A stretch of DNA of 64,000 nt from the NCBI GenBank assembly GCA_019112865.1, contig DXIN01000042.1, positions 1 through 64,000 on the forward strand, written 5' to 3'. A program made the position numbers and the translations under genes. Of this stretch, positions 1 through 10,100 are shown piece after piece; positions within the stretch are counted from its first letter, which is position 1; each line of letters opens with the position of its first letter. The stretch comes from Candidatus Helicobacter avicola. GTDB taxonomy: Bacteria > Campylobacterota > Campylobacteria > Campylobacterales > Helicobacteraceae. Below the pieces are notes generated by a model. That model saw only the letters and a list, made by a program, of their open reading frames with translations. It did no database searches and was not told the origin of the DNA.

Positions 1-3
1 TTG

Positions 4-9
4 TATAAT
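4..9 (+). promoter_or_regulatory. -10 box upstream of ccoG
   Basis: A perfect TATAAT lies 28 bp before the ccoG start codon, with an AAAAAGGA ribosome binding site in between. The -35 region is outside the window. ccoG may therefore be transcribed on its own, although read-through from an upstream gene cannot be judged. Confidence 0.5.
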
Positions 10-37
10 CACCCCTATCACAACAAAAAGGATTTGT

Positions 38-1477
38 ATGCAATCTAGCGCACAAGGCATAAAGCAGGTGTTTTACCGCAAAAAACGTTATTTCGTCTAT
101 CTTATCGCTGCAATAGTGCTTCTTGGTTTCCCATTTATCACTATTAATGGCACGCATATCTTTTTGCTTTCCTTCGATCATGGTGAGCTACATTTACTGG
201 GCACACGTTTTAATATGCAAGAATTGTATTTGATGCCGTTTTTGCTTATTTTGCTTTTTGTGGGGATATTTTTTCTCACAACATTAGCTGGGCGTATGTG
301 GTGTGGTTGGGCGTGTCCGCAGACAATTTTTCGCGTGATTTATCGGGATTTGCTCCAAACTATCATTTTTGGTTTGCGTAAAAAAATCTCCAACAAGCAA
401 CAACCTATGAATCTTGAGAGTTTTGCTAATAAACTTAAGGCTGTGCTTGCGTTTGTGATTATCGCGTTTTTGTGCTTGATTGCTGCTGCTAACCTTATGT
501 GGTTTTTTGTGCCACCAGAGGACTTTTTTACCTACATTACTAATCCTTCAGAGCACCCAGTGCTTATGGTATTTTGGCTAGGATTTGGGATATTTTTTAT
601 CCTTGATATTGCCTTTATCCAAGAGAATTTTTGTATCTATATCTGCCCATATTGCCGTGTGCAGTCCGTGCTTTATGACAATGACACGCTTATGCCGACT
701 TACAACTACAATCGTGGGGGCTTTGTGTATGACAAACATGGCACAAAAATCGATCAAAAACTCAAATTCATTGATCCAAATGCCGAGTGTATAGAATGCG
801 AACAATGCGTGAAGGTCTGTCCAACACATATAGATATACGCAAGGGTATGCAGCTAGAGTGTATCAACTGCCTTGAATGTGTCGATGCCTGCACCAGCGT
901 GATGGGCAAGCTCAATAAGTCTTCGCTTGTTTCATGGACTTCGCCCACAGCGATGGAGCAAAACCAAAAAGTGCGATACTTTAGATTCCGCACTATCGCA
1001 TATATTGTCGTGCTTAGTGTGGTGTTTATCACACTCCTAGTGGTGAGTGGCAAAAAAGAGGGTATGCTTCTTAATGTTAATACAACTTCTGAATTGTATA
1101 AGATTCACACCCAAGAAGTGGTAGATAATACCTTTAGGGTGGTATTTCACAACACTGATAGTGTCGATCATGAGTTTTGTGTGGAGATTTTGAATCCAAA
1201 TATAGATTCTGATATTGCTTCTAGGCTGGAAATTATTAAGCCCAAAGATCCTTTCTTGGTCAAGGCTGGACAAAAACGCACAGAAATGGTTACCATAAGG
1301 GCTAAAGAGAATCTCTCCAAAAATGATAAGAGTGATAGTATCTATCCGATTGTTTTGCGCTCCTTTGCGCTGGATAACAAAGAGCAAATTTTTGCTAAGC
1401 GCAAGACAAACTTTACTTATCCAAGCCAAGAAACAATACACACATATCTACAAAAGCGCGAAGAGGCAAGGAGGTAG
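38..1477 (+). CDS. ccoG: Cytochrome c oxidase accessory protein CcoG (FixG/RdxA)
   Basis: This is a membrane-bound ferredoxin-like protein of 479 residues. In this family it handles copper during assembly of the cbb3 terminal oxidase, reducing Cu(II) for insertion into CcoN. Hydrophobic helices lie near residues 19-36, 60-84, 135-157, 173-192 and 320-340. A CxxxC motif (WCGWACPQ, C89 and C93) lies after the second helix. Two 4Fe-4S clusters are given by C251/C254/C257/C261-Pro and C275/C278/C281/C285. The C-terminal 130 residues fit the Ig-like IG_FixG domain. The length is normal, and the start is supported by AAAAAGGA five bases upstream. No ccoNOP or ccoI genes are visible in the window. 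A dispersed repeat follows its stop codon. Confidence 0.95.
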   Translation: MQSSAQGIKQVFYRKKRYFVYLIAAIVLLGFPFITINGTHIFLLSFDHGELHLLGTRFNMQELYLMPFLLILLFVGIFFLTTLAGRMWCGWACPQTIFRVIYRDLLQTIIFGLRKKISNKQQPMNLESFANKLKAVLAFVIIAFLCLIAAANLMWFFVPPEDFFTYITNPSEHPVLMVFWLGFGIFFILDIAFIQENFCIYICPYCRVQSVLYDNDTLMPTYNYNRGGFVYDKHGTKIDQKLKFIDPNAECIECEQCVKVCPTHIDIRKGMQLECINCLECVDACTSVMGKLNKSSLVSWTSPTAMEQNQKVRYFRFRTIAYIVVLSVVFITLLVVSGKKEGMLLNVNTTSELYKIHTQEVVDNTFRVVFHNTDSVDHEFCVEILNPNIDSDIASRLEIIKPKDPFLVKAGQKRTEMVTIRAKENLSKNDKSDSIYPIVLRSFALDNKEQIFAKRKTNFTYPSQETIHTYLQKREEARR

Positions 1478-1493
1478 GGGTCTTTTGTTAGAA

Positions 1494-1800
1494 TCTTGAT
1501 AGATTCTAAAGCCACCAACGACACCACAGAATCTAAGTAATCTCAAGCCTTAGATTCTGACAATATATGCTCGCGAAGCGGAGCGATAACAATTTGCCAA
1601 ATTGCAATGAAATAATAGAATCTAGCTTGATTTATAGAAAAGGTGTTAGCCCAAGTGGCGTTAATGATGTTTTGACACCAAAAGATTCTAGAATCTCGCC
1701 AAAGATTGCGTGTATGGTCGCGAAGCGGAGCGAGTGGAGATTTACTCTCCACGAGCGAGAAAACAAGAGCGAAGCTCTTGCAATAAAATAATAGAATCCA
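1494..1800 (+). repeat. Dispersed structured repeat, sites 1a and 1b
   Basis: This fills the 344-bp gap between the convergent genes ccoG and proC. Unit 1a (1500-1624) starts with TAGATTCT, carries the CCACCAACGACACCACAGAATC block, and ends with a TAATAGAATCTA block. It contains a 10-bp perfect inverted repeat, CAGAATCTAA (1527-1536) with TTAGATTCTG (1550-1559), and a terminal hairpin, CAATTTG (1590-1596) with CAAATTG (1598-1604). Unit 1b (about 1715-1800) has only the right half: a 7-bp stem (GTGGAGA 1734-1740 with TCTCCAC 1746-1752) and a terminal stem (CAAGAGC 1764-1770 with GCTCTTG 1774-1780). Short open frames here are repeat-derived and not genes. A role as bidirectional terminator is possible but unproven. 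Confidence 0.85.
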
Positions 1801-1821
1801 TAGAGTGCATAGACGTGGTGT

Positions 1822-2691
1822 CTAGCTATCGCCAAGCTCCTTGGCACGTTTCACAGATTCAATCCCTGCTTCGATAAATGCCCCTCGCACACCATTTTTT
1901 TCTAATACCGCCAAACCTCTTGCTGTCGTGCCTGCTGGAGAGGTGATGGCGATTTTTATCTCATCGGGAGATTTGTGCTCTAGGAGTGCGGCAAACCCGC
2001 TAAAAGTCTGTGCGACCAACTCCCTACTTTGTGCGTAGCTTAGCCCATGGTAGATACCGCTGTCTATAAGGCTTTGTGCCACTACCGCCAAAAATGCCGG
2101 CGCACTTCCGCTCGTGGCGATTGAAGCATCTATAAGAGATTCATTATCCACTATCACGCAATTCCCAAAGCTCTCTACTAGCCTATGCACAGCAGATTCT
2201 ATATCCTTGGTATCAGATTGCATGCTACGCATATACACACAACTTGCAGATTTGGCATAAAGCGCGCCGACATTTGGCATAATCCGCACAAAACTCCGTG
2301 CTTGCAACACTCTTGCAAGCGTATCTACACGCACTCCAGCCATTACACTATACACGATACGCGCCTCTCCGATATACGCAAACACTCCAAATGCGTGGGG
2401 CTTCACACATAGCAACACTTCGCAATCCTGTATATTTAAAGACGTGTGTGAATCTACGCAGAGTGCTTTAAGGTGTGGGCGCGTAGAGCTATCTTTTCTA
2501 GGATTATCACTCATAAGACTATCACAGAGGCTTTGGGCTTTTTGCAAATCCCGCCCAGCAACGAAAATCTCATAATCCCCAAAAAGCCCAGATTCTATAA
2601 TACCCCTTAGCATAGCACATGCCATATTGCCATAACCCACACACACAAGCTTAGATTGTGAGGAACAGCTTGGCTGTGTATGGTGCATCAT
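1822..2691 (-). CDS. proC: Pyrroline-5-carboxylate reductase
   Basis: It catalyses the last step of proline synthesis, the NAD(P)H-dependent reduction of 1-pyrroline-5-carboxylate to proline in the cytoplasm. The N-terminal Rossmann motif is VGYGNMA (about residues 18-24). The C-terminal dimerisation domain carries SGSAPAF and TSPAGTTARG, the family signature. The frame is open upstream to 2856, but the extra 55 residues overlap fliW and look non-coding. I place the start at the double ATG (2691 or 2688), four bases after the fliW stop. This gives about 289 residues, slightly longer than usual, with a Ser/Gln-rich N-terminal tip. It is probably translationally coupled to fliW. Confidence 0.92.
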   Translation of the reverse strand: MMHHTQPSCSSQSKLVCVGYGNMACAMLRGIIESGLFGDYEIFVAGRDLQKAQSLCDSLMSDNPRKDSSTRPHLKALCVDSHTSLNIQDCEVLLCVKPHAFGVFAYIGEARIVYSVMAGVRVDTLARVLQARSFVRIMPNVGALYAKSASCVYMRSMQSDTKDIESAVHRLVESFGNCVIVDNESLIDASIATSGSAPAFLAVVAQSLIDSGIYHGLSYAQSRELVAQTFSGFAALLEHKSPDEIKIAITSPAGTTARGLAVLEKNGVRGAFIEAGIESVKRAKELGDS

Positions 2692-2695
2692 AGGG

Positions 2696-3133
2696 CTATT
2701 TCGCAGCAGATTCAGAGGAGTTAGTCGAGGTAGTCGCCTCGTCCTTATCACAATACACTCTAATAGGCTCGGCGATGGAGTATTGTGGATAGTTGATACT
2801 ATCAAGCACGACTTGCGCCATCGTGTGGTTGTCAAAGTTAAAGACCAGTGGAGCAAGGAAGTTTATCGTAGAATCTTCTATGGGGTTTTGGAGCACCATT
2901 ATATTGGCAACAAGAAGATTTTGGCAGTTGTCAAGATCAAGCAAGAGTTTGAGGGCAGTGGGTATCTCAAATTCATAATTACGCAACAAAAAGGGATTAA
3001 CAAGCGTAAATGTCGGCACATTTTCCTCACCATCTGGGTTACTCACTCGCATAAATAGCTCATCAATTTTTTCAAATTCCATACGCGTAACCCGCTCAAA
3101 ACCCAAAATAGGCGACTTGACCTCAAAAATCAT
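2696..3133 (-). CDS. fliW: Flagellar assembly factor FliW
   Basis: FliW binds flagellin and antagonises CsrA, tying flagellin translation to export. The product of 145 residues begins [12 protein letters not shown] and carries the [13 protein letters not shown] block typical of the family. The frame extends four codons upstream to a GTG, but the ATG at 3133 has a GTGGAG ribosome binding site at good spacing and matches the family N-terminus. The C-terminus is a Ser/Thr/Glu-rich tail. It lies immediately upstream of proC in an apparent two-gene unit. A minus-strand TATAAT (3209-3214) about 75 bases upstream could be its promoter. Confidence 0.92.
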   Translation of the reverse strand: MIFEVKSPILGFERVTRMEFEKIDELFMRVSNPDGEENVPTFTLVNPFLLRNYEFEIPTALKLLLDLDNCQNLLVANIMVLQNPIEDSTINFLAPLVFNFDNHTMAQVVLDSINYPQYSIAEPIRVYCDKDEATTSTNSSESAAK

Positions 3134-3208
3134 GGCAAACTCCACTTGCTAAAATTCTAAAACTTGCTCAATTTAAAGCTTATTCTATCATAAAATACTT
3201 ATGATTTT

Positions 3209-3214
3209 ATTATA
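3209..3214 (-). promoter_or_regulatory. -10 box candidate for fliW-proC
   Basis: TATAAT read on the minus strand, about 75 bases before the fliW start. No convincing -35 or flagellar sigma28/sigma54 element is seen. Confidence 0.35.
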
Positions 3215-3258
3215 AGCTTTCAAGATAAAGTGGTAATTAAAAGTATAAAATTTAGTGC

Positions 3259-3264
3259 TACAAT
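3259..3264 (+). promoter_or_regulatory. -10 box candidate for the lipoprotein gene at 3323
   Basis: TACAAT preceded by an A/T-rich stretch, about 59 bases before the ATG at 3323. The T-rich upstream region instead of a clear -35 is typical of Campylobacterota housekeeping promoters. Confidence 0.35.
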
Positions 3265-3322
3265 AGGATTGTTATTTCTATCACGCGACAAGGCGTGGAA
3301 CATTTTAGAGATGAGGTGTGCA

Positions 3323-3697
3323 ATGAAATATAAGCATTACAAATATATTGTGCAGACACTTGGACTTGGTGTGGTTATGCTGGTGGGCTTAGCTGGTTGT
3401 GGTAACGATAAGAGTTTTGCTTGTGATAATACACAAGTGCAAGAGAATATCAAGCAAATGCTTAGCACAGAAGTCAAAGTGCGTGAATCCACACAACATA
3501 GCGCAATCAGTCTTTCTGAATTTAAAACCTTGCACACAAGCGAGGATTTGCTCCAATGTCAAGCGAGAGTAGATTCTGCCCTCACGCAACTTTCTCTGTT
3601 TAATCCCCTGCAGTATGAGGTTACTAAGGATTTGCATGTAACACTCATACTCCCCATATCGTCTTTAGATACCTCTGCCCAATCCTCGCAACAATAA
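3323..3697 (+). CDS. Small lipoprotein, unknown function
   Basis: I do not recognise this 124-residue protein. It has a lipoprotein signal: basic N-terminus, hydrophobic core and an LAGC lipobox with the lipidated Cys at residue 26. The mature part is about 98 residues, with two more Cys (near residues 34 and 83) that could form a disulfide. The frame is open back to 3230, but the ATG at 3323 is preceded by GAGGTG and gives a proper signal peptide. It is followed by the convergent gene at 3704, only six bases away. It probably sits in the inner or outer membrane facing the periplasm. Confidence 0.8.
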   Translation: MKYKHYKYIVQTLGLGVVMLVGLAGCGNDKSFACDNTQVQENIKQMLSTEVKVRESTQHSAISLSEFKTLHTSEDLLQCQARVDSALTQLSLFNPLQYEVTKDLHVTLILPISSLDTSAQSSQQ

Positions 3698-3703
3698 GCT
3701 ATC

Positions 3704-4030
3704 TTATGGGTAGTATGAGCGGCGCATACGTTCATACAAGATAGATGGCTTAGAGATGTGATCTGTGAAATCAGACATTTGTTCGTATTTTTTGTGCTCC
3801 CCTGCTAAGCCTAATGTATCCTCCTCTCTCTGTGAGGCATTAAAGCTCTTGAGGTGTCGATGTAGCTCTTCATCATAATGTGGCTGTGATGTCGTAGTAT
3901 CTTCTGCTTGCTGTAGTGTAGAATAGTCCGCTATGATATGCTCACGAATCTCCTCATCTTTAGAATCTAGCCCATACAAATTGGCAAAAAACATCATCAT
4001 CACCCATAACAAACAAAATTCCCTACACAT
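3704..4030 (-). CDS. Small exported hypothetical protein
   Basis: The 108-residue product begins with a short hydrophobic segment (about residues 5-20, ending FANLYG) that looks like a signal peptide. An acidic, Gln/Glu-rich and probably helical region follows, with a basic-aromatic C-terminus (RRSYYP). The start at 4030 has AAGGA eight bases upstream. No domain is recognised. It is convergent with the lipoprotein gene and divergent from the Dcu transporter. The supported signal sequence and ribosome binding site make it likely to be real. Confidence 0.65.
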   Translation of the reverse strand: MCREFCLLWVMMMFFANLYGLDSKDEEIREHIIADYSTLQQAEDTTTSQPHYDEELHRHLKSFNASQREEDTLGLAGEHKKYEQMSDFTDHISKPSILYERMRRSYYP

Positions 4031-4173
4031 CTTATTTCCTTGCTTAGTCTCATTTAGTCATTATAGCAAACCTAACTATAAAGTCCTTAAAATACCACTA
4101 GGATTTTATCATTTTCAACCGAGTTTGTGGCAATTTACGCCGAAACGACTTGTATTTTTTATGACTTTATTGC

Positions 4174-4179
4174 TATAAT
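4174..4179 (+). promoter_or_regulatory. -10 box of the Dcu transporter gene
   Basis: An extended TGCTATAATG element 39 bases upstream of the ATG, preceded by T-rich runs at roughly helical spacing, as usual for sigma70 promoters in Helicobacter. Confidence 0.6.
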
Positions 4180-4217
4180 GCGCGCTCTTACAATATTTTC
4201 TTTCAAGGAGGGGTCTT

Positions 4218-5807
4218 ATGGACTTTTTAACCAATCTTAGCGAAGGCACGCAGTTCGCCATACAGATTGCTGTGGTGCTTGTGTGCTTGTTTTATGGTGC
4301 GCGCAAAGGCGGCGTGGCATTAGGATTACTTGGAGGCATTGGTATCCTTATGCTTATTTTCCTTTTCCATGTCAAGCCGGGTAAGCCAGCGATTGATGTG
4401 ATGCTCACAATCCTTGCGGTGGTGGTGGCGTCAGCGACACTGCAAGCAAGCGGAGGCTTAGATGTGATGCTCCAAATCGCCGAGCGAATCTTGCGCAGGA
4501 ATCCAAAATTCCTCACAATCCTTGCACCTTTTGTAACCTGCTTTTTGACTATCCTTTGTGGCACGGGGCATGTGGTTTATACGATTATGCCTATTATCTA
4601 TGACATTGCGATTAAAAACAATATCCGCCCCGAGCGACCTATGGCAGCGGCTTCTGTATCCTCACAGATGGGGATTATCGCCTCGCCCGTGTCGGTGGCA
4701 GTGGTGAGCCTAACCGCACTCTTACTTAGTGCCAAACACCCGTTAGCAGGCTTTGATGGCTATATCAATCTCTTGCAGATTACCATTCCTAGCACACTTT
4801 TTGGCGTGCTTTGTATTGGGATTTTCTCGTGGTTTAGGGGCAAAGACCTTGATAAAGATGAGGAGTTTCAAGCGCACCTAAAAGACCCCGAGTTTAAAAA
4901 ATATGTCTATGGCGAGAGCAAAACTCTGCTCAATGTCAAGCTTCCGAAAAAAGATTGGGTGGCGATGTGGATTTTCCTTGGTGCTATTGCGCTTGTGGCG
5001 ACTATCGGTGTGTTTGATAGTCTCAAGCCAAATTGGGGACAAAAGATGAGCTATACCTACACGATAAACGAGGGTGGGCAAATCTCTTGGACTCCAAGCG
5101 GGGAGAACAAAGGCAGCATCGACCTCAAAAAGCTAGGACTTGACCAAACAACCAAAACTACTGAATCTGGAGAAAAAACAAGCGCATTCAAAGAGGCATT
5201 AGATTCTGGTGCGCTTGTGGCGACACCACAAAAGGACAAGCTAGGCAACCCAAGCTATGACTACATCTCAATGGTGAATGTGATTCAAGCCTTTATGTTG
5301 CTTGCGGGCGCGCTCATCATTATCTTTACCAATACCGATGTGAAAAAAATCGGCTCCAATGAGATTTTCCGCTCGGGTATGATTGCACTTGTGGCGGTGT
5401 TTGGGATTTCTTGGATGGCAGATACGATGTTTGAGGTGCATACACCGATGATGAAAGCCGCACTTGGCGATATTGTCAAGGAGCACCCTTGGACTTACGC
5501 GCTTATGCTACTACTTATCTCAAAGTTTGTAAATTCTCAAGCGGCGGCTATCGCGGCATTTGTGCCTTTAGCACTCAATATCGGTGTGGAGCCGGGCGTC
5601 ATCGTAGCTTTTGCGGCAGCGTGCTATGGGTATTATATCCTGCCTACTTACCCAAGCGACCTTGCGACTATCCAATTTGACCGCTCGGGCACGACAAAGA
5701 TTGGGCGATTTGTGATAAATCATAGCTTTATCCTACCCGGACTTATCGGTGTGTTTAGCTCATGTTGTGCGGGATATGTGCTTGCTATGGTTGCAGGGTA
5801 TCTGTGA
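4218..5807 (+). CDS. dcuA: Anaerobic C4-dicarboxylate transporter, Dcu family
   Basis: An inner-membrane carrier that exchanges fumarate, malate, aspartate and succinate, feeding fumarate respiration and aspartate uptake. Family features are the [15 protein letters not shown]-terminus, the [14 protein letters not shown] loop and the [17 protein letters not shown]-terminal motif. At 529 residues it is about 80-90 longer than typical DcuA/DcuB (about 440). The extra length is a hydrophilic segment around residues 275-350, between two transmembrane helices. The start has AAGGAGGGG upstream. Sequence alone does not decide between DcuA and DcuB. It is monocistronic and converges on cgt. Confidence 0.88.
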   Translation: MDFLTNLSEGTQFAIQIAVVLVCLFYGARKGGVALGLLGGIGILMLIFLFHVKPGKPAIDVMLTILAVVVASATLQASGGLDVMLQIAERILRRNPKFLTILAPFVTCFLTILCGTGHVVYTIMPIIYDIAIKNNIRPERPMAAASVSSQMGIIASPVSVAVVSLTALLLSAKHPLAGFDGYINLLQITIPSTLFGVLCIGIFSWFRGKDLDKDEEFQAHLKDPEFKKYVYGESKTLLNVKLPKKDWVAMWIFLGAIALVATIGVFDSLKPNWGQKMSYTYTINEGGQISWTPSGENKGSIDLKKLGLDQTTKTTESGEKTSAFKEALDSGALVATPQKDKLGNPSYDYISMVNVIQAFMLLAGALIIIFTNTDVKKIGSNEIFRSGMIALVAVFGISWMADTMFEVHTPMMKAALGDIVKEHPWTYALMLLLISKFVNSQAAAIAAFVPLALNIGVEPGVIVAFAAACYGYYILPTYPSDLATIQFDRSGTTKIGRFVINHSFILPGLIGVFSSCCAGYVLAMVAGYL

Positions 5808-5839
5808 TTTGTCAAATCCAAATTGTTGTAGATAGGACT

Positions 5840-7084
5840 TTAGCCTCCCGCATTTACTGCGGGAGCAAGGCGATGGACTTTCTCAAACAATCCCCTATCT
5901 TGCTTAAAATCTATTATCGCCTCCTCAAACATTCTTAGCATTTTATCCACACTTAGAGAGAGGGCGTATTGTCGCACAGACTGCCTATATGCCTCACGCA
6001 TAGAATCTAGCGCGTGTGGATTTTCAATCCAATAGGTGATTTTCTCACTCAAATCCTCTATATCATTAGTCCTAAAGAGACTGCGTGAATCTAGCGCAAA
6101 TTGATTAGTCGCTGAAACCTTAGAATCCGCAATCAGCGGCACGACACCAAGCGATATAGCCTCAAGACACGAAATCGCCTCGCTCTCCACTTGTGCGGGA
6201 TGGCAGTAGAGATTCACCGCTTTTAGCTTTTGTAGCAATAGGGCATTCTCAATAAACCCAAACTCATAGCCCCCACGCAAATATTTCTCACACAACCTCT
6301 TGAGATAAGATTCTCTAGGTCCTAAGCCATGGAGGTGGAGCTTGATTTTATGGGCGTATTTGTTCCTTGCGATAGCCTTTATCAAAATATCTTGTCGCTT
6401 CTCTTTTGAAAATCTCCCAACCGATGCGATGTGAAAAACCCCCTCCTCAAGCCCAAAATCCACGCCCCTTGGTGCTTGCAGTGTGCCTCCATCAAAACCA
6501 TTGCTTATCACATATTTTTTGCCCCCATAACCTATGCGCTCTAGCTCTTCACGCATAAGCTTGCTAGGGCAGTGGATATGGTGCGTATAGCGATAAAATC
6601 CGCGAAACAGACGCCTGTATAGATAGTCATTAAACCACGCAAAATTCATAGATAGCGCGTAGCTGATATGCTGGGGCTGCATATGAAAGGCAGTGGTATA
6701 GGGGATTTGTAGCTCCTTGCAGAGAGCAATCCCCATAATCTCAAGCCTAAAGGGCAAAAAGAAATGCACGACATCACAACCCTTTAGCACCTCACGCATA
6801 AGATTCTCATCTGGCGCGCCAAAAACCATATGTTGCTTACGAGAAACTTCCGTAACGATAGGGATATACCGCTCTTTGACAAAGTAGATCTTCTCGCCAT
6901 CATCACCGATTTCAAAGGAAGTTTCTTTAGGAAGCTTGGGAGATGTAAGTGCCTTAGTAGGCTTTGTGGCGATGATACGCACCTCATGCCCTCTCCTAAG
7001 AAGCTCTCTAGCGCACCGAAAGGCACTCATTGATGTGCCATTGCTCCTGTCTTTGTAAATATCCACAACAAAAGCTATGGTCAT
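5840..7084 (-). CDS. cgt: Cholesterol alpha-glucosyltransferase-like GT4 glycosyltransferase
   Basis: A retaining family-4 glycosyltransferase of 414 residues that resembles, from memory, H. pylori Cgt (HP0421) along its whole length. That enzyme transfers glucose from UDP-glucose to host-derived cholesterol at the cytoplasmic face of the inner membrane. Shared features are the N-terminal VVDIYKDRSNGTSMSAFR, the KERYIPIVTEVSRKQH block, HHIHCPSK, YVISNGFD, and the acid motif ESEAISCLEAIS(L/V)G expected for GT4 catalysis. The frame is open upstream to 7162 but overlaps dnaE. The ATG at 7084 has GGAGAAAAT directly before it. It lies 19 bases downstream of dnaE and may be co-transcribed. Substrate specificity is inferred from homology only. 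Confidence 0.78.
   Translation of the reverse strand: MTIAFVVDIYKDRSNGTSMSAFRCARELLRRGHEVRIIATKPTKALTSPKLPKETSFEIGDDGEKIYFVKERYIPIVTEVSRKQHMVFGAPDENLMREVLKGCDVVHFFLPFRLEIMGIALCKELQIPYTTAFHMQPQHISYALSMNFAWFNDYLYRRLFRGFYRYTHHIHCPSKLMREELERIGYGGKKYVISNGFDGGTLQAPRGVDFGLEEGVFHIASVGRFSKEKRQDILIKAIARNKYAHKIKLHLHGLGPRESYLKRLCEKYLRGGYEFGFIENALLLQKLKAVNLYCHPAQVESEAISCLEAISLGVVPLIADSKVSATNQFALDSRSLFRTNDIEDLSEKITYWIENPHALDSMREAYRQSVRQYALSLSVDKMLRMFEEAIIDFKQDRGLFEKVHRLAPAVNAGG
5845..5865. terminator. Strong hairpin at the cgt 3' end, between convergent genes
   Basis: CTCCCGCA (5845-5852) pairs perfectly with TGCGGGAG (5858-5865) across a five-base loop. It lies within the last codons of cgt and about 40 bases after the Dcu gene stop. 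There is no T run on either side, so classical intrinsic termination is uncertain. It may instead protect the 3' ends of the convergent mRNAs. Confidence 0.4.
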
Positions 7085-7103
7085 ATTTTCTCCTCTATAT
7101 GTC

Positions 7104-10100
7104 TTATCCCACCCAATGTAGTGCGCTAAAATGCTCCTTGATTGCAGAATCCACCAGCACATCGCTCACAAAGGTGTATTGACTATCATTGTTTTTGATG
7201 AGGATACGCAGCTCCCTAGCCCCCTTGTGCGTGCGTGAAAACTCCTTGATCTCTGCAAAAGTGCGCTCAATCACATTTGCCTGCACATCATTAGAATCCA
7301 CCACCAACGTGAGCGGCGTGCAAGTATCGATCACTTGGGGACGCAAATCTAATGGAATAGGCTGTGGGCTGGATTCTAAATCTTGTCCATCTTTACGCTT
7401 TTTGAGACGCACTTTTTGGTCCATAGCATCTTCAAGTGTGAGAATCTCTAGCACACGCACTTCTTTTTTCTCGTCCATTTCCTCAATTTTACATTTAAAG
7501 ACAAATGGCTTATCAGGATCACGACTTAGATTTCGTAGTTCCTCAATCTTGAGCAGGTGCTTTTCAAAAATAGTAAAACTCGAACTTCCGCCAAAGTCCA
7601 GCAGCTCCACATTCCCATAAGGCTTACCCTTTTTGCTTATCTTTCGCTTTACCCCAAGGATTTTGCCCACAAGCATACATCGACTCCCGACTTCAAGCTC
7701 ACCAATATCTGCCATCATACTCACGCCTTTAAGTGCATCTATTTGGGACTTGAATCTATCGAGTGGATGCCCACCGATGTAGATTCCAAGGCATTCAAAT
7801 TCATATTGTAAAAGCTCATTTTGCTCATATTCGGACGTATTTCTAATAGTGAGATTCACACTCGTAGTATCAAAATCCTCTTGAGTAAAAAGCGAGTGGG
7901 TATTGAGTTGAGCATTTCCTTTGTCTTTTTGTCGTCCCGCTTCACAAATAGTATCGATATTTTCAAGCATACTTTTGCGTGAGAATCCAAGTCCATCAAG
8001 GCTACCGCTTTTGATAAGTGGCTCTAAGGAACGTTTGGTAAGCTTAGAGAAATCCACGCGTCCGATGAAATCTGCCAAATCCTTGTAGTTGCCATTTTTT
8101 TCACGCTCATTGATAATATCCTCAATAGGTGCTTCGCCCAAACCTTTGATCGCACTAAGCCCAAAGACGATTTTTTTCACACCCTCGATCTCACTCACAC
8201 CGAAGTCGTTTTCAGAATAATTCACATGCGGCGGGAGCACATCAAGGTTTAGTGATTTGACTTCATTGATGTATTTTGCCACAGATTCTACCTTGCTTGT
8301 CTCGCTGGTGAGCATGGCTGCCATAAACTCGTGCTGATAGTAAGTCTTGAGATAGGCGGTTTGGTAGGTTATCATCGCATAGGCTGCCGAATGCGATTTA
8401 TTGAATCCATAGCCGGCAAATTTGACGATAAGCTCCCACAAATCCTCGGCTTTTTGTCTATCTAAGCCCTTTTTTTGCGCTCCATCGGCAAACTCCTTTT
8501 TTAGACGCAACATTTCATCGACTTTCTTTTTTCCCATAGCGCGCCGCACCAAATCCGCCCCACCAAGCGAGAATCCACCCACAGATTGCACGATTTGCAT
8601 TACCTGCTCTTGATAGACAATAATCCCATAGGTGGGTTGCAAAATCGGCTCAAGTATGTCAAAGGCATAGGTGATAGGCTCTTGCCCGTGCTTGCGCTTG
8701 ATAAAATCATCAAGCATACCAGATTCCTTAGGACCGGGGCGATAGAGCGCAAGCATCGCAATGATGTCCTCAAAAGTGCTAGGTTTTAGCTTTTTGCTTA
8801 GATCTTGCATACCTTCAGATTCTATCTGGAATAACCCAAGTGTGCTACCGCTTTGTATCGTCTGAAATACTTTAGGATCTTCCATAGGCATAGTCGTAAA
8901 ATCAATATCCACATCATAACGTTTTTTGATGAGTTTGAGTGCATCATCAATCATCGTGAGTGTCTTCAAACCCAAAAAGTCAAACTTGATGAGATCCACA
9001 GGCTCAAGCCAATCCATAGAATACTGCGTAACCACACCTTTTGTTTTATCATTCGCATACAGCGGGACTTTGTGCCAAAGCTCCTGGGCTGAATCTATCA
9101 CGATAGCCGCGGCGTGGATACCGGCATTGCGCTTTAGCCCCTCAAGCGCTAGGGCGCGATCCCACACTTCTTTTGCTTTAGGGTTACTTTGCACAAGTTC
9201 GCGGATTTTGGGTTCTTTTTCCCACGCGCCATCTTTTTCTTTGCCATCTTTGCCCACTTGTTTGGTAAGCGTGATACCTAGCTCGTTTGGGATAAGTTTA
9301 GCAAACGCATCGGCTTCGGCATAGGGCATCTCTAGCACGCGCCCCACATCGCGTATCACACCTTTTGCCAAAAGCGAACCAAAGGTAATGACCTGTGCGA
9401 CATTGTATTTGCCATACACTTGTGTAACATACTCAATCATCTCACCCCGCCGCCGCTGGCAAAAATCCATATCAATATCGGGCATACTCACGCGTTCAGG
9501 GTTTAGAAATCGCTCAAAAAGCAGATTATATTTGATAGGATCGATATTAGTGATAGCGAGGCTATATGCTACAAGACTTCCCGCTGCCGAGCCTCTACCC
9601 GGACCCACAGGGATACCATTGGTTTTAGCAAAATTCACAAAATCCCACACAATAAGCATATAGCCGGGGAATTTCATATCGGTAATAATCTTGATTTCTT
9701 GCTCTAGTCGCTCTTTATAGCGCGTATGCTCACTCTCTGGCACATTTTGGAGACGTTTGGCTAGCCCTTCGCGGCATTTGTAGGCAAAATACACAGAATC
9801 TGTGATGGATTCTAGCTCCATTCCTAGTGTAGAATCCAAGCCCTCTTTTTTGGCGTATTCTTGTGTGTTTTTGAAAGTCGGTGGTGTGGCTGGGGTGTTG
9901 TGCAGGATAATCTCACCGGTATGTTTATTTTTGATTTCTTTATTTTTGAGACTGATATTGAGCTGGCACTTTTGGGCGATTTCTTGGGTGTTTTCCAGCA
10001 CTTCAGGGATATCCAAAAAGAGTTTTTGCATTTGCTCGGGGGATTTGATATAAAATTCCTTGACGATATGCTTTAATCCCTTAGAATCTCCCATAAGCAC

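Noticed and set aside
1543-1847. Several overlapping short open frames between ccoG and proC
   Set aside because: They are translations of the dispersed repeat in several frames, with no ribosome binding site or conserved protein pattern.
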